Shown one piece after another: positions 22,963 through 33,500 of a stretch of 39,630 bases of DNA; the first letter of the stretch is position 1; every line of letters starts with the position of its first letter. The notes below the pieces were generated by a model. The model was not told where the DNA came from. It ran no database searches and worked only from the letters and a program-made list of their open reading frames with translations. Both the position numbers and the translations under genes were made by a program. This stretch comes from an uncultured Verrucomicrobia subdivision 3 bacterium (lineage in GTDB: Bacteria > Verrucomicrobiota > Verrucomicrobiae > Limisphaerales > UBA11358). Location: NCBI GenBank assembly GCA_903921455.1, contig CAIXPZ010000242.1, positions 1 to 39,630 on the forward strand, read 5' to 3'.

Positions 22963-25022
22963 TCTGGCCGGCCTTCACCAACCCCCTGCTGCTGGCCGGC
23001 CTGGCCGCCGTGGGGTTGCCGCTGCTGATCCACTGGCTCACCCGCGCGCGGCCGAGGCGCATCGCGTTTCCGCCGTTCAAATTCCTGATGGAAGCCTGCG
23101 CCGGCCAGCAGGCGGTCAATCGTCTCCGCACCATAATTCTTCTCACGATCCGCTGTCTGCTCGTCCTCGCGCTGGCGCTGCTGTTCGCGCGGCCGTTTCT
23201 CAAGCCCGCCGGCGCGGCGGCCGGCGCGCAAACCGGCAAACGCGTCGTGCTGGTCCTCGACGCCTCGCTCTCCATGCGTGCCGTGCATCAAGGCGTGCCG
23301 CTCTTTGCCCGCGCGCAGGCCGAGGCGGCGGAAGTGCTTCGCGCACTGCCCGCCGGCACCGAGGCGGCGGTCATTCTCGAAGGCGCCGCGCCGCGTTCGC
23401 TGCTGCCCGCGCTGTCGGAAAATATTCCGGCGCTGCACGACGAACTTGTCAAAGCCCGGCCCACTTTTGAAAACGGCGATCCTGCCGCCGCGCTCGCGCT
23501 CGCCAAAAAGCTGCTCGGCGGCACGGGCACGATTTACGTCTTCAGCGACTTCCAGAAATCCAACTGGCAAGACGTTCATGAACTGCCCGGCGGAATTGTC
23601 TGCCGCCTGCGCCCGGTTGCCACCGAGGCCGTGGACAATGTGGCCATCACCGCCGCGCGCCTGATTCCCGCCGCGCCGGTGATCGGCGAACCGGTGGAGG
23701 TCTTTTGCACCGTTTTCAACTGCACGCCGCATCCGCGCGAAGAAACCGTCCGGCTGGAACTGGGCGAATTCACGCGCGAAACCCGCGTCGCCATCGCGCC
23801 GTTCGGCACGGCCAATGCGGTGTTCAACCTGGCCTTTTCGCGAGCGGGTTCATTCGCCGGCAAGGTCTCGCTGGAGGCGGACGACTTGCCGGCGGACAAC
23901 ACCCGGTATCTGGCGGCCACCGTCGGCAAGACCTTGGAAATTTTACTCGTCAGCGATGCGGACGAGGCCGACTCGCGCAGCGCCGCGTTTTACTTGAGCC
24001 GCGCGCTGGTGCCGTCGCCGCAGGCCGCGCCCGGCCTCAAGCTGGTGCGTCGGCACAGTCAAAACCTGGATCGCGGCATTTTGGAAACGGCCGATGTCTT
24101 TGTCCTCGCGGCTCCGGCCACGCTCACCGGCGAGGCGCTTGAAATCATCGCGCGCCGCGTCAACGAAGGCGCGCGGCTCATCACGTTTCTCGACGGACCG
24201 ACCGCGCCGGCGCTCATGATTTCCGCGCTGGCCCCGCCGTTCTTATTGCAACGGACCGTCGAATCCGAGAGCGGCGATGCGGTGGCGGCCGGTTCGCGAA
24301 AACTTTTCGCGGAACTGGACGCGGCGGATTTTTCCGCGCCACGCTTTCACCGCCATTATCAAAACCGGCTGCTGGAAAATCGCGCCGGCGACGTGCTGCT
24401 TTCCTATCCCGACGGCTCGGCGGCGCTGACCATCAGCGCGGCTGGACAAGGCGCGGTGGTGCTGGCCAATCTGCCGCTGACGCCCGACGGCGGTGATTTT
24501 ATTGGCAGTCCGATTTTTCCTGCCATGCTGCATGAACTGCTCCGCGCGCTGCGCCACGATTCCGCCGAAAACGCCGTCACGCCCGGCGCGGCGTGGCTGC
24601 TCGATGTGCCCACCAGCGGCGAGGGCGCGGTGACGGCGGCTGATCCCGATGGCAAAATAATAGGGGCGCAAATTGTTTCCAGCGGACGCACCACGCGCCT
24701 CGCGCTGCCCGCCGCGAAATCGCCCGGTGTTTATTCGGTGAAGCAGGCGGACGCGATTGTGGCCAATGCCGCCGTGAATGTTGACCCGCGCGAAAGCGAC
24801 ACCCGGCCGCTGGCGCTGGAAAATCTCAAGAGCGGCGAAAATTCCACCGTGACCATTTTGCGCGGCGAAGAGGATTTGTCGCTCACCGGCAAAACCCGCC
24901 AGCTCTGGCCGCAACTGGCCGCCGCCGCCGTGATTTTGCTCGGCGCGGAAATGCTGCTGCTGACGTTGTGGCGAAGTTCCAAAACCGCCGTCGCTCAAAA
25001 GCCAACGGAGGCCGCGCGATGA
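22959..25022 (+). CDS. BatA-like membrane protein with VWA domain
   Basis: A 687-residue inner-membrane protein. The N-terminus is the BatA/aerotolerance-regulator module: helix at about 8-26, then IHWLTRARPRRIAFPPFKFL, then helix at about 58-77. A VWA domain begins at about 96 with MIDAS residues DASLSM (101-106). The middle region is beta-rich with a GATase-like segment, and a last helix lies at about 645-667. It overlaps the DUF58 stop and the next start by 4 nt at each end (ATGA). Bat proteins are associated with stress tolerance and envelope maintenance, but no biochemical role is firmly known. In this locus it is a likely client or partner of the MoxR ATPase. Confidence 0.9.
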   Translation: MIWPAFTNPLLLAGLAAVGLPLLIHWLTRARPRRIAFPPFKFLMEACAGQQAVNRLRTIILLTIRCLLVLALALLFARPFLKPAGAAAGAQTGKRVVLVLDASLSMRAVHQGVPLFARAQAEAAEVLRALPAGTEAAVILEGAAPRSLLPALSENIPALHDELVKARPTFENGDPAAALALAKKLLGGTGTIYVFSDFQKSNWQDVHELPGGIVCRLRPVATEAVDNVAITAARLIPAAPVIGEPVEVFCTVFNCTPHPREETVRLELGEFTRETRVAIAPFGTANAVFNLAFSRAGSFAGKVSLEADDLPADNTRYLAATVGKTLEILLVSDADEADSRSAAFYLSRALVPSPQAAPGLKLVRRHSQNLDRGILETADVFVLAAPATLTGEALEIIARRVNEGARLITFLDGPTAPALMISALAPPFLLQRTVESESGDAVAAGSRKLFAELDAADFSAPRFHRHYQNRLLENRAGDVLLSYPDGSAALTISAAGQGAVVLANLPLTPDGGDFIGSPIFPAMLHELLRALRHDSAENAVTPGAAWLLDVPTSGEGAVTAADPDGKIIGAQIVSSGRTTRLALPAAKSPGVYSVKQADAIVANAAVNVDPRESDTRPLALENLKSGENSTVTILRGEEDLSLTGKTRQLWPQLAAAAVILLGAEMLLLTLWRSSKTAVAQKPTEAAR

Positions 25023-27187
25023 ACTGGGTTTTCCTGCCGCCGTGGAGCACGCGCGTTATCGCCGCGCTGGCGCTGGGGTTGCTGGCGCTGGCCGTGCTGC
25101 GCTGGTGGCGCGAACGGCGCGGCGGCGCGGCACTCGCTTTGCGGGTGCTGGTGGTCGGCGCGCTGGTTTTCGTGATGCTCAATCCGCAGTGGCTCCGGCC
25201 GCGGCAGCGCACGGAAAAACCAAAACTGGTCGTGCTGCTCGACTCGTCCGCCAGCATGGCGACGCGCGATGCCGGCGGCGAATCGCGCTTCGCCGCCGCA
25301 GTGAAAACTTTGGGCGACGCTGCCACGCTCGCCAACCTCAACAAGGAATTTGTTTTGGACTTTCGCCAGTTCGACCACGCCGCGCGCCCAGCGGAATTGT
25401 CTCAACTCGCCAGCATCACTCCCGCCGGCGACGCCAGCGAAATCGGCAAGTCGCTGATGGGCGTGGTTTCCGAACTCGGTGATACGAAGGCGCAGGCCGG
25501 CGTGCTGCTCGTTTCAGACGGCCGCGCCACCGCGCCGGACACGCTCGACGCCGCGCAGCTCGCGCTCGCGCGTTCCGTGCCGCTCTGGACCTGGACCGTC
25601 GGCGGGCCGGTGGCGCGCCGCGATTTGTGGATGGAAACGCCCTCGACCGAGGCGCTCGCATTCAGCGGCGAGGAAGTGGATTTGACCGCCACGCTGCACG
25701 CGGACGGCTACCCGAATCGCAGCTTCAAAGTGGATTTAATCACGAATGGAAAAGTGGTCGCGACCAAGGAAATTTTGCCAGACACGAACGGCGTGGCGCG
25801 CATTTCCCTGCGCGTGAAAGCGCCGGCCGCCGGCGAACAGCGCTACGTTTTCCGCGTCGCGCCGGAGCCTGACGAGGCGGACACGGCGAACAACGAGCGC
25901 GCGGTGTTTCTCCGCTCCGTCGGCCAGAAAGTGCGGGTGCTGATGGTCGAAGGCCAGCCGTATTGGGACACGAAATTTCTCGTGCAGTCGCTCAAGCGCA
26001 ACACGAACGTGGAATTGACGGCGGTCTATCGCCTGAACGCCACGCGCCACGTCGCGGTTGTTTCCGCCACGGGCACGGAGACGCGGTCGGAGCAGGATCT
26101 TTTTCCGCGCACCGCCGCCGCGATGAACGCCTTTGATGTCATTGTGCTGGGTCGCGAGGCGGAGGCGTTTTTTGACAACAACACCGAAACATTGCTGACG
26201 GATTTTGTTTCCAAGCGCGGCGGCAGTCTGGTTTTCGCGCGGGGCAAACCTTACGGCGGACGGTTTCAATCGCTCGCGAAATTTGAGCCGGTGGCGTGGG
26301 GCGACGGCACGGTTTCCGGCGTGAAACTGCGGCCGACGGAATCCGGGCGCGACAATCCCATCTTTGATCTTGGCACCGCCGGCACGCTCGAAGAACTTCT
26401 GGAGCGCCTGCCCGCGCTTGACCAGGCCAGCGTCACGCTCGGCGAAAAGCCGCTGGCGGTCGTGCTCGCCAACGCGGCGCAGCCGGACGGCCCGGTGCTG
26501 ATGGCGTATCAGCGCTACGGCCAGGGCCGCACCATCAGCCTGAACGCGGGCGGGTTGTGGCGCTGGTCGTTTCGCGAAAGCGGCCAGGACGAAAGCGAAA
26601 TCGCCTACCAGCGCTTCTGGATTTCGCTGTTGCAATGGCTGCTGGGCGGCAGCGAATTTCTGCCTGGCTCGGATGTCGCGCTGACGAGCGCGCGGCGTTA
26701 TTACAGCAACGAGCAGCCGATGCAGTTTCTCATCTCCACGCGCAATCTCGACCGCACGATATATCAGCCGCGCCTCCTAATCAGCGGTAACGGCAAAACC
26801 ACCGAGGTCGAACCACGGGCGCGCGGCGAATCGTTCGTCGCGGAAGCCGGGCCGTTTGCGCCGGGAACTTATACCGTCACTTTGAAAAACAATGTTGGGA
26901 AGCCCGCCGAACTTTCGTCCAGCATCGAGGTGGTCAGCGCATCGGTGGAAAAACGCGAGTTGAGCGCCGATCCAGAAACGATGCGGCAGCTCGCGGAAAT
27001 TTCCGGTGGCGCTGTGATTGTCGCGAACGATGTGGCGCGGCTGCCGGAAATCGTGAGACGCTGGGAGGCGGCGCGGGAACTTTCGCATCAGCGGCAATCC
27101 GTCTGGGATCGCTGGTGGATCATGGCGGGAATTTTCGGGCTGCTGGGCGCCGAGTGGTGGCTCCGGCGCCGGGAGGGATTGTTGTGA
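25019..27187 (+). CDS. VWA/GATase-like membrane protein of the Bat type
   Basis: A 722-residue membrane protein. Two transmembrane helices (about 11-29 and 37-55) precede a VWA domain whose MIDAS is DSSASM (75-80). A central part (about 200-300) is an Ig/CARDB-like beta domain, and a class I glutamine-amidotransferase-like fold follows from about 310 (VLMVEGQPYWDTKFLVQSL), without an obvious catalytic Cys-His-Glu set. A final helix (WWIMAGIFGLLGAEWWL) anchors the C-terminus. The ATG at 25019 was chosen over an upstream ATG at 24968 because it has an ACGGAGG ribosome binding site and overlaps the previous stop by 4 nt. The product likely forms a membrane complex with the neighbouring BatA-like and DUF4175-like proteins. 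Confidence 0.9.
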   Translation: MNWVFLPPWSTRVIAALALGLLALAVLRWWRERRGGAALALRVLVVGALVFVMLNPQWLRPRQRTEKPKLVVLLDSSASMATRDAGGESRFAAAVKTLGDAATLANLNKEFVLDFRQFDHAARPAELSQLASITPAGDASEIGKSLMGVVSELGDTKAQAGVLLVSDGRATAPDTLDAAQLALARSVPLWTWTVGGPVARRDLWMETPSTEALAFSGEEVDLTATLHADGYPNRSFKVDLITNGKVVATKEILPDTNGVARISLRVKAPAAGEQRYVFRVAPEPDEADTANNERAVFLRSVGQKVRVLMVEGQPYWDTKFLVQSLKRNTNVELTAVYRLNATRHVAVVSATGTETRSEQDLFPRTAAAMNAFDVIVLGREAEAFFDNNTETLLTDFVSKRGGSLVFARGKPYGGRFQSLAKFEPVAWGDGTVSGVKLRPTESGRDNPIFDLGTAGTLEELLERLPALDQASVTLGEKPLAVVLANAAQPDGPVLMAYQRYGQGRTISLNAGGLWRWSFRESGQDESEIAYQRFWISLLQWLLGGSEFLPGSDVALTSARRYYSNEQPMQFLISTRNLDRTIYQPRLLISGNGKTTEVEPRARGESFVAEAGPFAPGTYTVTLKNNVGKPAELSSSIEVVSASVEKRELSADPETMRQLAEISGGAVIVANDVARLPEIVRRWEAARELSHQRQSVWDRWWIMAGIFGLLGAEWWLRRREGLL

Positions 27188-29901
27188 AAATATTGGTGCT
27201 CCATCACCTGCGCCAACGCCTGGCGGGCTGGCTCGCGCTGCGAAGTTTGCTCGCACTGTTTTTTGTTGCCGGCACGCTGGCATTGGCAGCGGTGCTGGCC
27301 GATGCGGCGCTGGACTTGCCGGAAGCGATGCGCGCCGCCATGCCGTGGCTGCTGGGTTTGGCACTGGCAATTGTGCTTGGAGCTGGTTTTTGGAAATGGC
27401 GGCAGTTCACTGAAACGCGCCTAGCCCGGCTGTTTGAGCAGTCGGATGCCGCGCTCGGCAACCGGCTGATCAATGCGGTTCAGCTCGCGCAAAAAACTGG
27501 CGCGAGCGGCGCGGAGGAATTTTTCCGGCGCGAGGCGGTCGAGCTGGGGCGGCGGGCGGCGAGGCAGTTGGAAGTCTGGCCGGTTGTGCGGAGCGGTCTC
27601 AAACGGGCGGGCGCCTTGCTGATTTGTGCTCTGCTCGCGTGGCTGTTTTTGCTGCTGGCGGAAAGCGATTTGATTCACGCCGTGCTGCCGCGTTTTATGG
27701 ATGCGCATGGCGATCATCCGCCCTATAGCCGTCTGAAAATTGAAGTGACGGCGGACCACGCGGAGGTGATTTACGGCGGCCAGATTGAAGTGCGGGCGAC
27801 AACAAGCGGACGGCCGGTGGAGAAGCTCTGGCTCGCAACGCGGTCAGGCACCAACGAGACGCGCGCCATCATGTTTCTCGCGCCGGACAAATCGTTTTTC
27901 CAGACGCTCGTCAACCTGCGCGAACCGGCGGAGTATTTTGTGACCGACGGCGTGGCGCGCAGCCGGCGTTTTCCCATCGCCATCCGCTATGCGCCGCAGA
28001 TTACGCTGGTTGAGGTCGCCACCACTTTTCCTGAATACACTGGCAAGCCGGCGCACGCGGGGAAATTGACGGACGAGCCGCAGGCGTTGCCGGAAGGCAC
28101 GCGCGTGATGTTCCGCGTGGCGAGCAACCGCCCGCTGAAATCCGGCGCGCTCAACCTGACGCCGGTGCTCGGCGGCCAGCCGGTTCAAATTTTGTTGCGG
28201 CCCGAAACGCAAAATGTCGTCACCGGCGCGTTCGCGCTGGCGGAACCGGTGGCGTTTGACTTGTCCGTGCGCGACGCGGGCAATCTGGATTGCGTGGAAA
28301 CGAAGCGCGGCCGGTTCAATATTTTGCCGGATCACCCGCCGCGATTGTTCGTGCTGGAACCGGGCCGCGACGCCGTGGCCACGCCCAGCATCAAGGTTCC
28401 GTTCCGGGTGCAGGCGATGGATGATTACGCGGTTGCGCGTGTCGTCTGGCTGCGCAGCCACAACCATTCCATCGAGCGTCCGCTCGAAATGAAGCTCACG
28501 CTGAAGAACGGCCCGCAGTCGGTCGAGGCGACCGGCGCGCTGGAACTGGACCAGCTCGGCGTGCGACCCGGCGACGTGATTGAGTATTATTTCGAGGCGG
28601 CGGACAATTATCCCAAGGGGCCGAATGTCACGTTCAGCCGGCCGTTCAAGTTGCAAATCATTTCGCAGGAGCAATACGAAAATGTTTTGCGTCAGGCCGC
28701 CGCGCGGAAGGCGCTGTTTGAGCCGTATTTTCAACTGAACTCGTGGATGCGGCGGCTGGCGGAACGCTCGCGCACGCTGGCGGCGCAGGCGGAACACGCC
28801 GATCCCGCCACCCGCGCCGAGGCGGAGGAACTGGCGAAACAACTTTCCAAATACGACGAGGCGCTGAGCAAGCTGCTGCAAGATCCGATGATGTTCGACG
28901 TGGAAAATTCCTTCCGCGCCACGCTTGCTGCGGAGCAGTCGAAGCTCGGCGAGGCGGCGGCGAAATTGAAACAGGCGCTCGGCAGCGGCGGCACGCCCGG
29001 TGCGAAGGAGTTGAAGGAACTGAGCGAGGCGCTGAACCAGCTCGCACAGACGCAGGACGAGCAGATTGAGCAGCCCGCGCAGCAAATCGCGTCGGTCGTG
29101 CGGCTCGTGTCGCGGGCGGACACCTTCGTCAAGCTGGCGCAGGAACAGGCGGCGCTGGCACAGATGCTCCGGCGCTTCGCGGACAAGACCAACGCCCTTT
29201 CTCGCCTTGAACAAATGGAAGTTCAGGAATTGACGCACCAGCAGCATCGCATCGGCGAGGCATTGCATGAACTGATCGGCCAGTTGCCGGAACTGCTGGC
29301 GAAGGTGCCGGCGGACGCGGAGTTTGATCCGCTCCGCGCCGACGTGAACCAATTTCTCAAGGCCGTTGCGGATGCGAAAATCGAGGAGTATCTGACCAAC
29401 GCGGCGAAGACGCTGGAGGAGCCGGACACGATGACCGGCCATACGCTGGCGCAGATGGCGGCGGACGAAATGGACAAACTCGTCGGCAAATGCAACGGAC
29501 TTGGCGACAAGGCGCAGCAATGTTCGACCGCGCATTTCACGCCGAAGCTGTGCAAGCCCGGCTTGGGCGACACGTTGCAGCAAATCATGGCGGCGCTGAA
29601 TACCGGCAACGGTCAGGGCGGCCGCGATGGCTACGGATTGTTCAACGAAGATGTCGCGCTTTACGGCCCGAATGTCGAGCTGGCCGGGGAACAGGCCGGC
29701 GGACAGGGTGATGCCGGTGGCCGGGGCGGGCAACAGATGGCGACCTTGCCGGGCGGTGCTCCGGATGCGGATTTGCCGCAAAACGAAGTGTCGGGCCATG
29801 TGCGCTTGCAGCCGGACGCGAAATTTCCGCTGCGTTACCGCGAGCTGGTCGGCGAATATTTCCGCGTGATGGCGGAAACAGGAAAGGAAAATGAGAAATG
29901 A
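27184..29901 (+). CDS. DUF4175-like membrane protein with coiled-coil periplasmic part
   Basis: A 905-residue protein. Three helices (about 18-40, 48-66 and 146-165) are followed by beta-rich domains and then a long charged helical region (about 495-740) rich in Ala, Glu, Gln and Lys, expected to form coiled coils. The C-terminus is Gly/Gln-rich (GGQGDAGGRGGQQ). The overall layout resembles DUF4175 proteins, which sit in MoxR/Bat-type operons of Planctomycetota, Verrucomicrobiota and some Proteobacteria. The start is the GTG at 27184, which has a strong GGGAGGG ribosome binding site and forms a GTGA overlap with the upstream stop; an upstream in-frame GTG at 27115 lies inside the previous gene and was rejected. 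Function is unknown. Confidence 0.85.
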   Translation: MKILVLHHLRQRLAGWLALRSLLALFFVAGTLALAAVLADAALDLPEAMRAAMPWLLGLALAIVLGAGFWKWRQFTETRLARLFEQSDAALGNRLINAVQLAQKTGASGAEEFFRREAVELGRRAARQLEVWPVVRSGLKRAGALLICALLAWLFLLLAESDLIHAVLPRFMDAHGDHPPYSRLKIEVTADHAEVIYGGQIEVRATTSGRPVEKLWLATRSGTNETRAIMFLAPDKSFFQTLVNLREPAEYFVTDGVARSRRFPIAIRYAPQITLVEVATTFPEYTGKPAHAGKLTDEPQALPEGTRVMFRVASNRPLKSGALNLTPVLGGQPVQILLRPETQNVVTGAFALAEPVAFDLSVRDAGNLDCVETKRGRFNILPDHPPRLFVLEPGRDAVATPSIKVPFRVQAMDDYAVARVVWLRSHNHSIERPLEMKLTLKNGPQSVEATGALELDQLGVRPGDVIEYYFEAADNYPKGPNVTFSRPFKLQIISQEQYENVLRQAAARKALFEPYFQLNSWMRRLAERSRTLAAQAEHADPATRAEAEELAKQLSKYDEALSKLLQDPMMFDVENSFRATLAAEQSKLGEAAAKLKQALGSGGTPGAKELKELSEALNQLAQTQDEQIEQPAQQIASVVRLVSRADTFVKLAQEQAALAQMLRRFADKTNALSRLEQMEVQELTHQQHRIGEALHELIGQLPELLAKVPADAEFDPLRADVNQFLKAVADAKIEEYLTNAAKTLEEPDTMTGHTLAQMAADEMDKLVGKCNGLGDKAQQCSTAHFTPKLCKPGLGDTLQQIMAALNTGNGQGGRDGYGLFNEDVALYGPNVELAGEQAGGQGDAGGRGGQQMATLPGGAPDADLPQNEVSGHVRLQPDAKFPLRYRELVGEYFRVMAETGKENEK

Positions 29902-30560
29902 AATTATTTCAAACAACCGCAGTTCTAGCTTTATTCCTGCTGCCGGTGCTGCCGGCCGGCTCCGCGAACGAGGCCACCGGCGAAGCGGTGGAATGTGCCA
30001 ACCTCATCTACGCGGGCACGAAAAGTTCAGTCTGCTTCAGCGAGGAATTTCTTTCCACCGTCGCCAGCGAGACGAGCATCAAGACGTCCCGGAAATTCAA
30101 GCCGGTGAAGCTGGCGGAAAAAGAGATTTTTCATTTTCCGTTCGCCGTGATGACCGGTGAGGGCGCGTTCACGCTCACGGACGACGAGCGGAAAAACCTG
30201 AAGGCCTATCTGGAGAAGGGCGGCTTCCTGCTGGCCAGCGCCAGTTGCAGCAGCAAGGAATGGGGCGATTCCTTCGCGCATGAAATGGAAACAATTTTTC
30301 CCGACCGCAAGCTGGCCGAGGTGCCGATGGACCACCCGATTTTCCGCACGGTTTTTGAAGTCAAGCAGCTCGACATGAGTCACGGCGGCGTGGCCAAGCT
30401 CCACGGACTCACCATCGGCGGCAAGATTGTGCTCATCTATTCGTCGGACGGACTCAACGACACCGGCACCATGCACGGCTGCTGCTGCTGCGGCGGCAAT
30501 GAAATCAGGAACAGCCAGAAGGTGAATGTGAACATTCTCGCGTATGCGCTTTTGCAATGA
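29898..30560 (+). CDS. DUF4159 domain protein with four-Cys run
   Basis: A 220-residue exported protein (signal peptide about 1-23) of the DUF4159 family. The GATase-like fold is visible from LIYAGT (36-41) through PFAVMTGEGAFTLTDDERKNLKAYLEKGGFLLA-type sequence (about 81-113) to the conserved end NVNILAYAL. Four consecutive cysteines (C195-C198) in MHGCCCCGGNEI could bind metal or form disulfides; they are encoded by four TGC codons at 30480-30491. A further Cys is at 117. It begins within the DUF4175 stop (ATGA), preceded by AAAGGAAA, and ends in an ATGA overlap with the HEAT gene. The role is unknown; the tight coupling suggests a subunit of the same envelope system. Confidence 0.85.
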   Translation: MKLFQTTAVLALFLLPVLPAGSANEATGEAVECANLIYAGTKSSVCFSEEFLSTVASETSIKTSRKFKPVKLAEKEIFHFPFAVMTGEGAFTLTDDERKNLKAYLEKGGFLLASASCSSKEWGDSFAHEMETIFPDRKLAEVPMDHPIFRTVFEVKQLDMSHGGVAKLHGLTIGGKIVLIYSSDGLNDTGTMHGCCCCGGNEIRNSQKVNVNILAYALLQ

Positions 30561-33500
30561 TGAACAGGAAAGGTAAAATCATAAAACTCCGGCGGCTGGC
30601 ACAGGTGTTGCCGGCGCTGCTGATTTTTGCCGCAGCGGCGGAACCAGCCATCGCCCAGCCTACCGTTCATTCATCGCTCAAAGCCGCTTCGGACGCAGCC
30701 GCCGCCGACCAGTCGCTCGTGCTTCTGATTTTTGGCGCGGAATGGTGCGGGCCGTGCAAGCTCCTAAAAAGCAAAACGCTTTCCGCGCCGGAATTTCTCC
30801 AGCAGACCAACCCGCTACACCTCGCGGAGGTGGACATTGACGCCGACCAGAAACAGGCGCACGACTTTGCCATCGAGGCCGTGCCGACGCTGGTGTTGCT
30901 GACGGCGGACGGGAAAATCATCTCGCGGCAGACCGGCTTCATGCGAGCCGTCGAACTGATCCTCTGGCTTGAGGCCGGACGTGCCCGTGCGGCGGCGGGA
31001 CAATGGGAAGGCACCGCGCCCGGCGCGCAGTTTGACGAGTTTATCAAGAAGGCGGCGGCGGATAATATCGGCACGAATGAAATTCAACGGCTGGTGGAGT
31101 TGCTGGGCGACGCCGATCCCGCCAATCGCGAGCAAGCCGGAAAAATTCTGCTCGCCCAACGCGACCAAGCCGTGCCGCCGCTCATCGAAGCGGCCAGTAA
31201 TCCCTATCTCGGCGTGCGGATCGCCGCGAGCGAATTGCTGCAACGACTGGCTCCCGACCTCATCGCAGTGGATCCGTGGCAGTCGCCGGTGGAAGCAAGC
31301 AACGCGGTGGTCGCCTTGAAAAAATGGTGGGCGGAAACGGGCAAACTGCCGACGGTTTTCGCGCTGTCCGCGACGAATTCTTTTTCCGCAAATTCCATCA
31401 AGGAGGCGCTGGAACAATTGCGCGGCGACGACCCGATGCGGCGCACGGCGGCGATGACGCTGCTCGCCAGCCGTGGTCCGGAAGTCCTGCCGGCGGTGCG
31501 CGAGGCCACCAAACGCGCCGAGCGGAGCGGCGACCAGCGCGCGCTTGGCCTGCTGGAAGATGTGCGCTGGACAATTCTTGTGCCGGATGCCCTCGAACAA
31601 CATAGCGGCGCGGTTCGCAATGTGCTCGCACGCGGAAAAAGTTCGGAGCGGCAGGCGGCGGCGGAACGCCTGGGCCGCATCGGACGCGATGCCCTCGGTG
31701 CCTTGACCGAACTGGCCGGTGATTCCGACCCGCTGGTGGTGGAGAGCGCGGTTCGCGCGCTGTCGGGCATTGGTGGCAACGCCGCCATTCCCGCGCTGGC
31801 CGCGCTGCTCCAGTCGGGAGACAATAATTTGCGAATGACGGCGGCGCAGGCGCTCGGCCACACGAAAAATTCCGCCGCCGTCAAACCGCTGCTGGCCGCG
31901 CTGAACGATCCTGATGAAGTCGTCGCCTGCACCGCGCTGTCGGCGCTGGAGGAGACGCAGTCCCGCGAATCGTATCGCCCCGCGTCGGAAAAGACGCCGG
32001 AAGAAATCACCGCCGGGTTGAAATTGTGCCTGACTGATCCGCGCTGGCGCGTCCGGGCGGCAGCGGCGGAAATCATCGGCAAATTGAGCGTGGGCACGCT
32101 GGCGGATGACTTGAAAAAACGGCTCGACGATCCGGACGGATTTGTCGTGAAGAGCGCGTTGACGGCCTTGGGCAAATTAAATGCCGCGCCGGAGCCGGCC
32201 CAACTCGTGGCCTTGAGTCAGCGCCTGCCCAGCCTGCAAGGCGACGCGGTGGGGCTGCTGTTGTCGTCGGAATCGGACGAAACGGTCAAAACCATCACGG
32301 AACTTTTTAATTCCGGCACCGTTGAAAACCGGCTGGCGATCCTCAATGTGATGGCGCAAAAGGAAACCTCCGATGAAACGAAATCCGATGAGGAATGGAA
32401 ACCGCTGCTGACCCAGGCCATCACGGCGGCGGATCCGCGTTTGCGGCGCGGCGCGGCGACGGTCCTGGGCCAGCGTTCGCCGAAGCTGGCGGTGGAACTC
32501 GTCGGCCTGCTGCTCGCGGATGAAGACCGGGAAACACGGCTGGCCGCAGTGAATGTGGTGCTGCGGATTCTGGACCGGGACAGCGGCGACTTGTTGAACG
32601 CGCGGAATTTCTATTCTTCGTCCTCGACCAAGACCAACAAGCCATTTGCCAACACCGGCCAGTTGGCCGCCTGGCACGCCGCGCTGCGGCAACGCGCGGA
32701 ACCGGTGCCAAGCCTGACTCTGGCAGCGGCCATTTTTGCGACCGGCGATGGCAAAACCGATTTGCCAATGCTGCTGACCGCATTGGACAAAACGAACCGC
32801 GCGACCGGGCAAAGCCGGTTGCAGCAGCAAATGGACACGGTGGCGATCGGGCTGGTCGCACCGAAACTGTCCCTGCCGGAAGGCTTGCCGGTGCTGGAAA
32901 AATTGTCGGCCGCGCCGGTCTGGTTTGCGCTGGCCGCGAGCCAAAGCGGACGCTGCAAGCCGGAAGTGGCGGATTATTTAATGGAGCCAGCGCGGTTCAA
33001 ATCCGCCGTGGAGCGGGCGGACGGTTCGGATTTGTCGGCCGCGCTGGAGCTTCTGGCCGGTTACGACTACGAATACGGCGAACGTCGTAAGTGGTCTTTG
33101 TGGGCGGAAACGGATCGGACGAAAGCGGTGGCTCTGGCGCTGGTCGAATCCACCAACGCGGCGTGGCGCGCGGCGGCGGTATTTTCCCTGGGACTGCGCG
33201 CTGACCCAACGGCGAATCAAACTATTTTTGAGAAGGCCAGCGCCGATCCGAGTCCGTGGGTTCGGGCGTCGGCCGTCAAGGCGCTGGCCCGAAATCCAAA
33301 CGATCGTCTGGCCTTGGAACAACATTTGACGCCGCTGTTGAGCGATACCAATCTGGTGGTGGCCACGGCGGCGGCGGTGGCGCTGCTGGAACCGGAAATC
33401 CGCCAGGCCGCCGGGCTGGCGGAAGAGATGAATTACTTTCAGTTTGAAACCGTCCGGGGCGGACGCAGCCAGTCTTACGCTCAAAACGACGAACGGCCGC

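Noticed and set aside
27844..29916. 690-codon open frame on the minus strand opposite the DUF4175-like gene
   Set aside because: Arg/Gln/His/Leu-rich composition, no domain and full overlap with a gene that has a strong ribosome binding site and operon overlaps.
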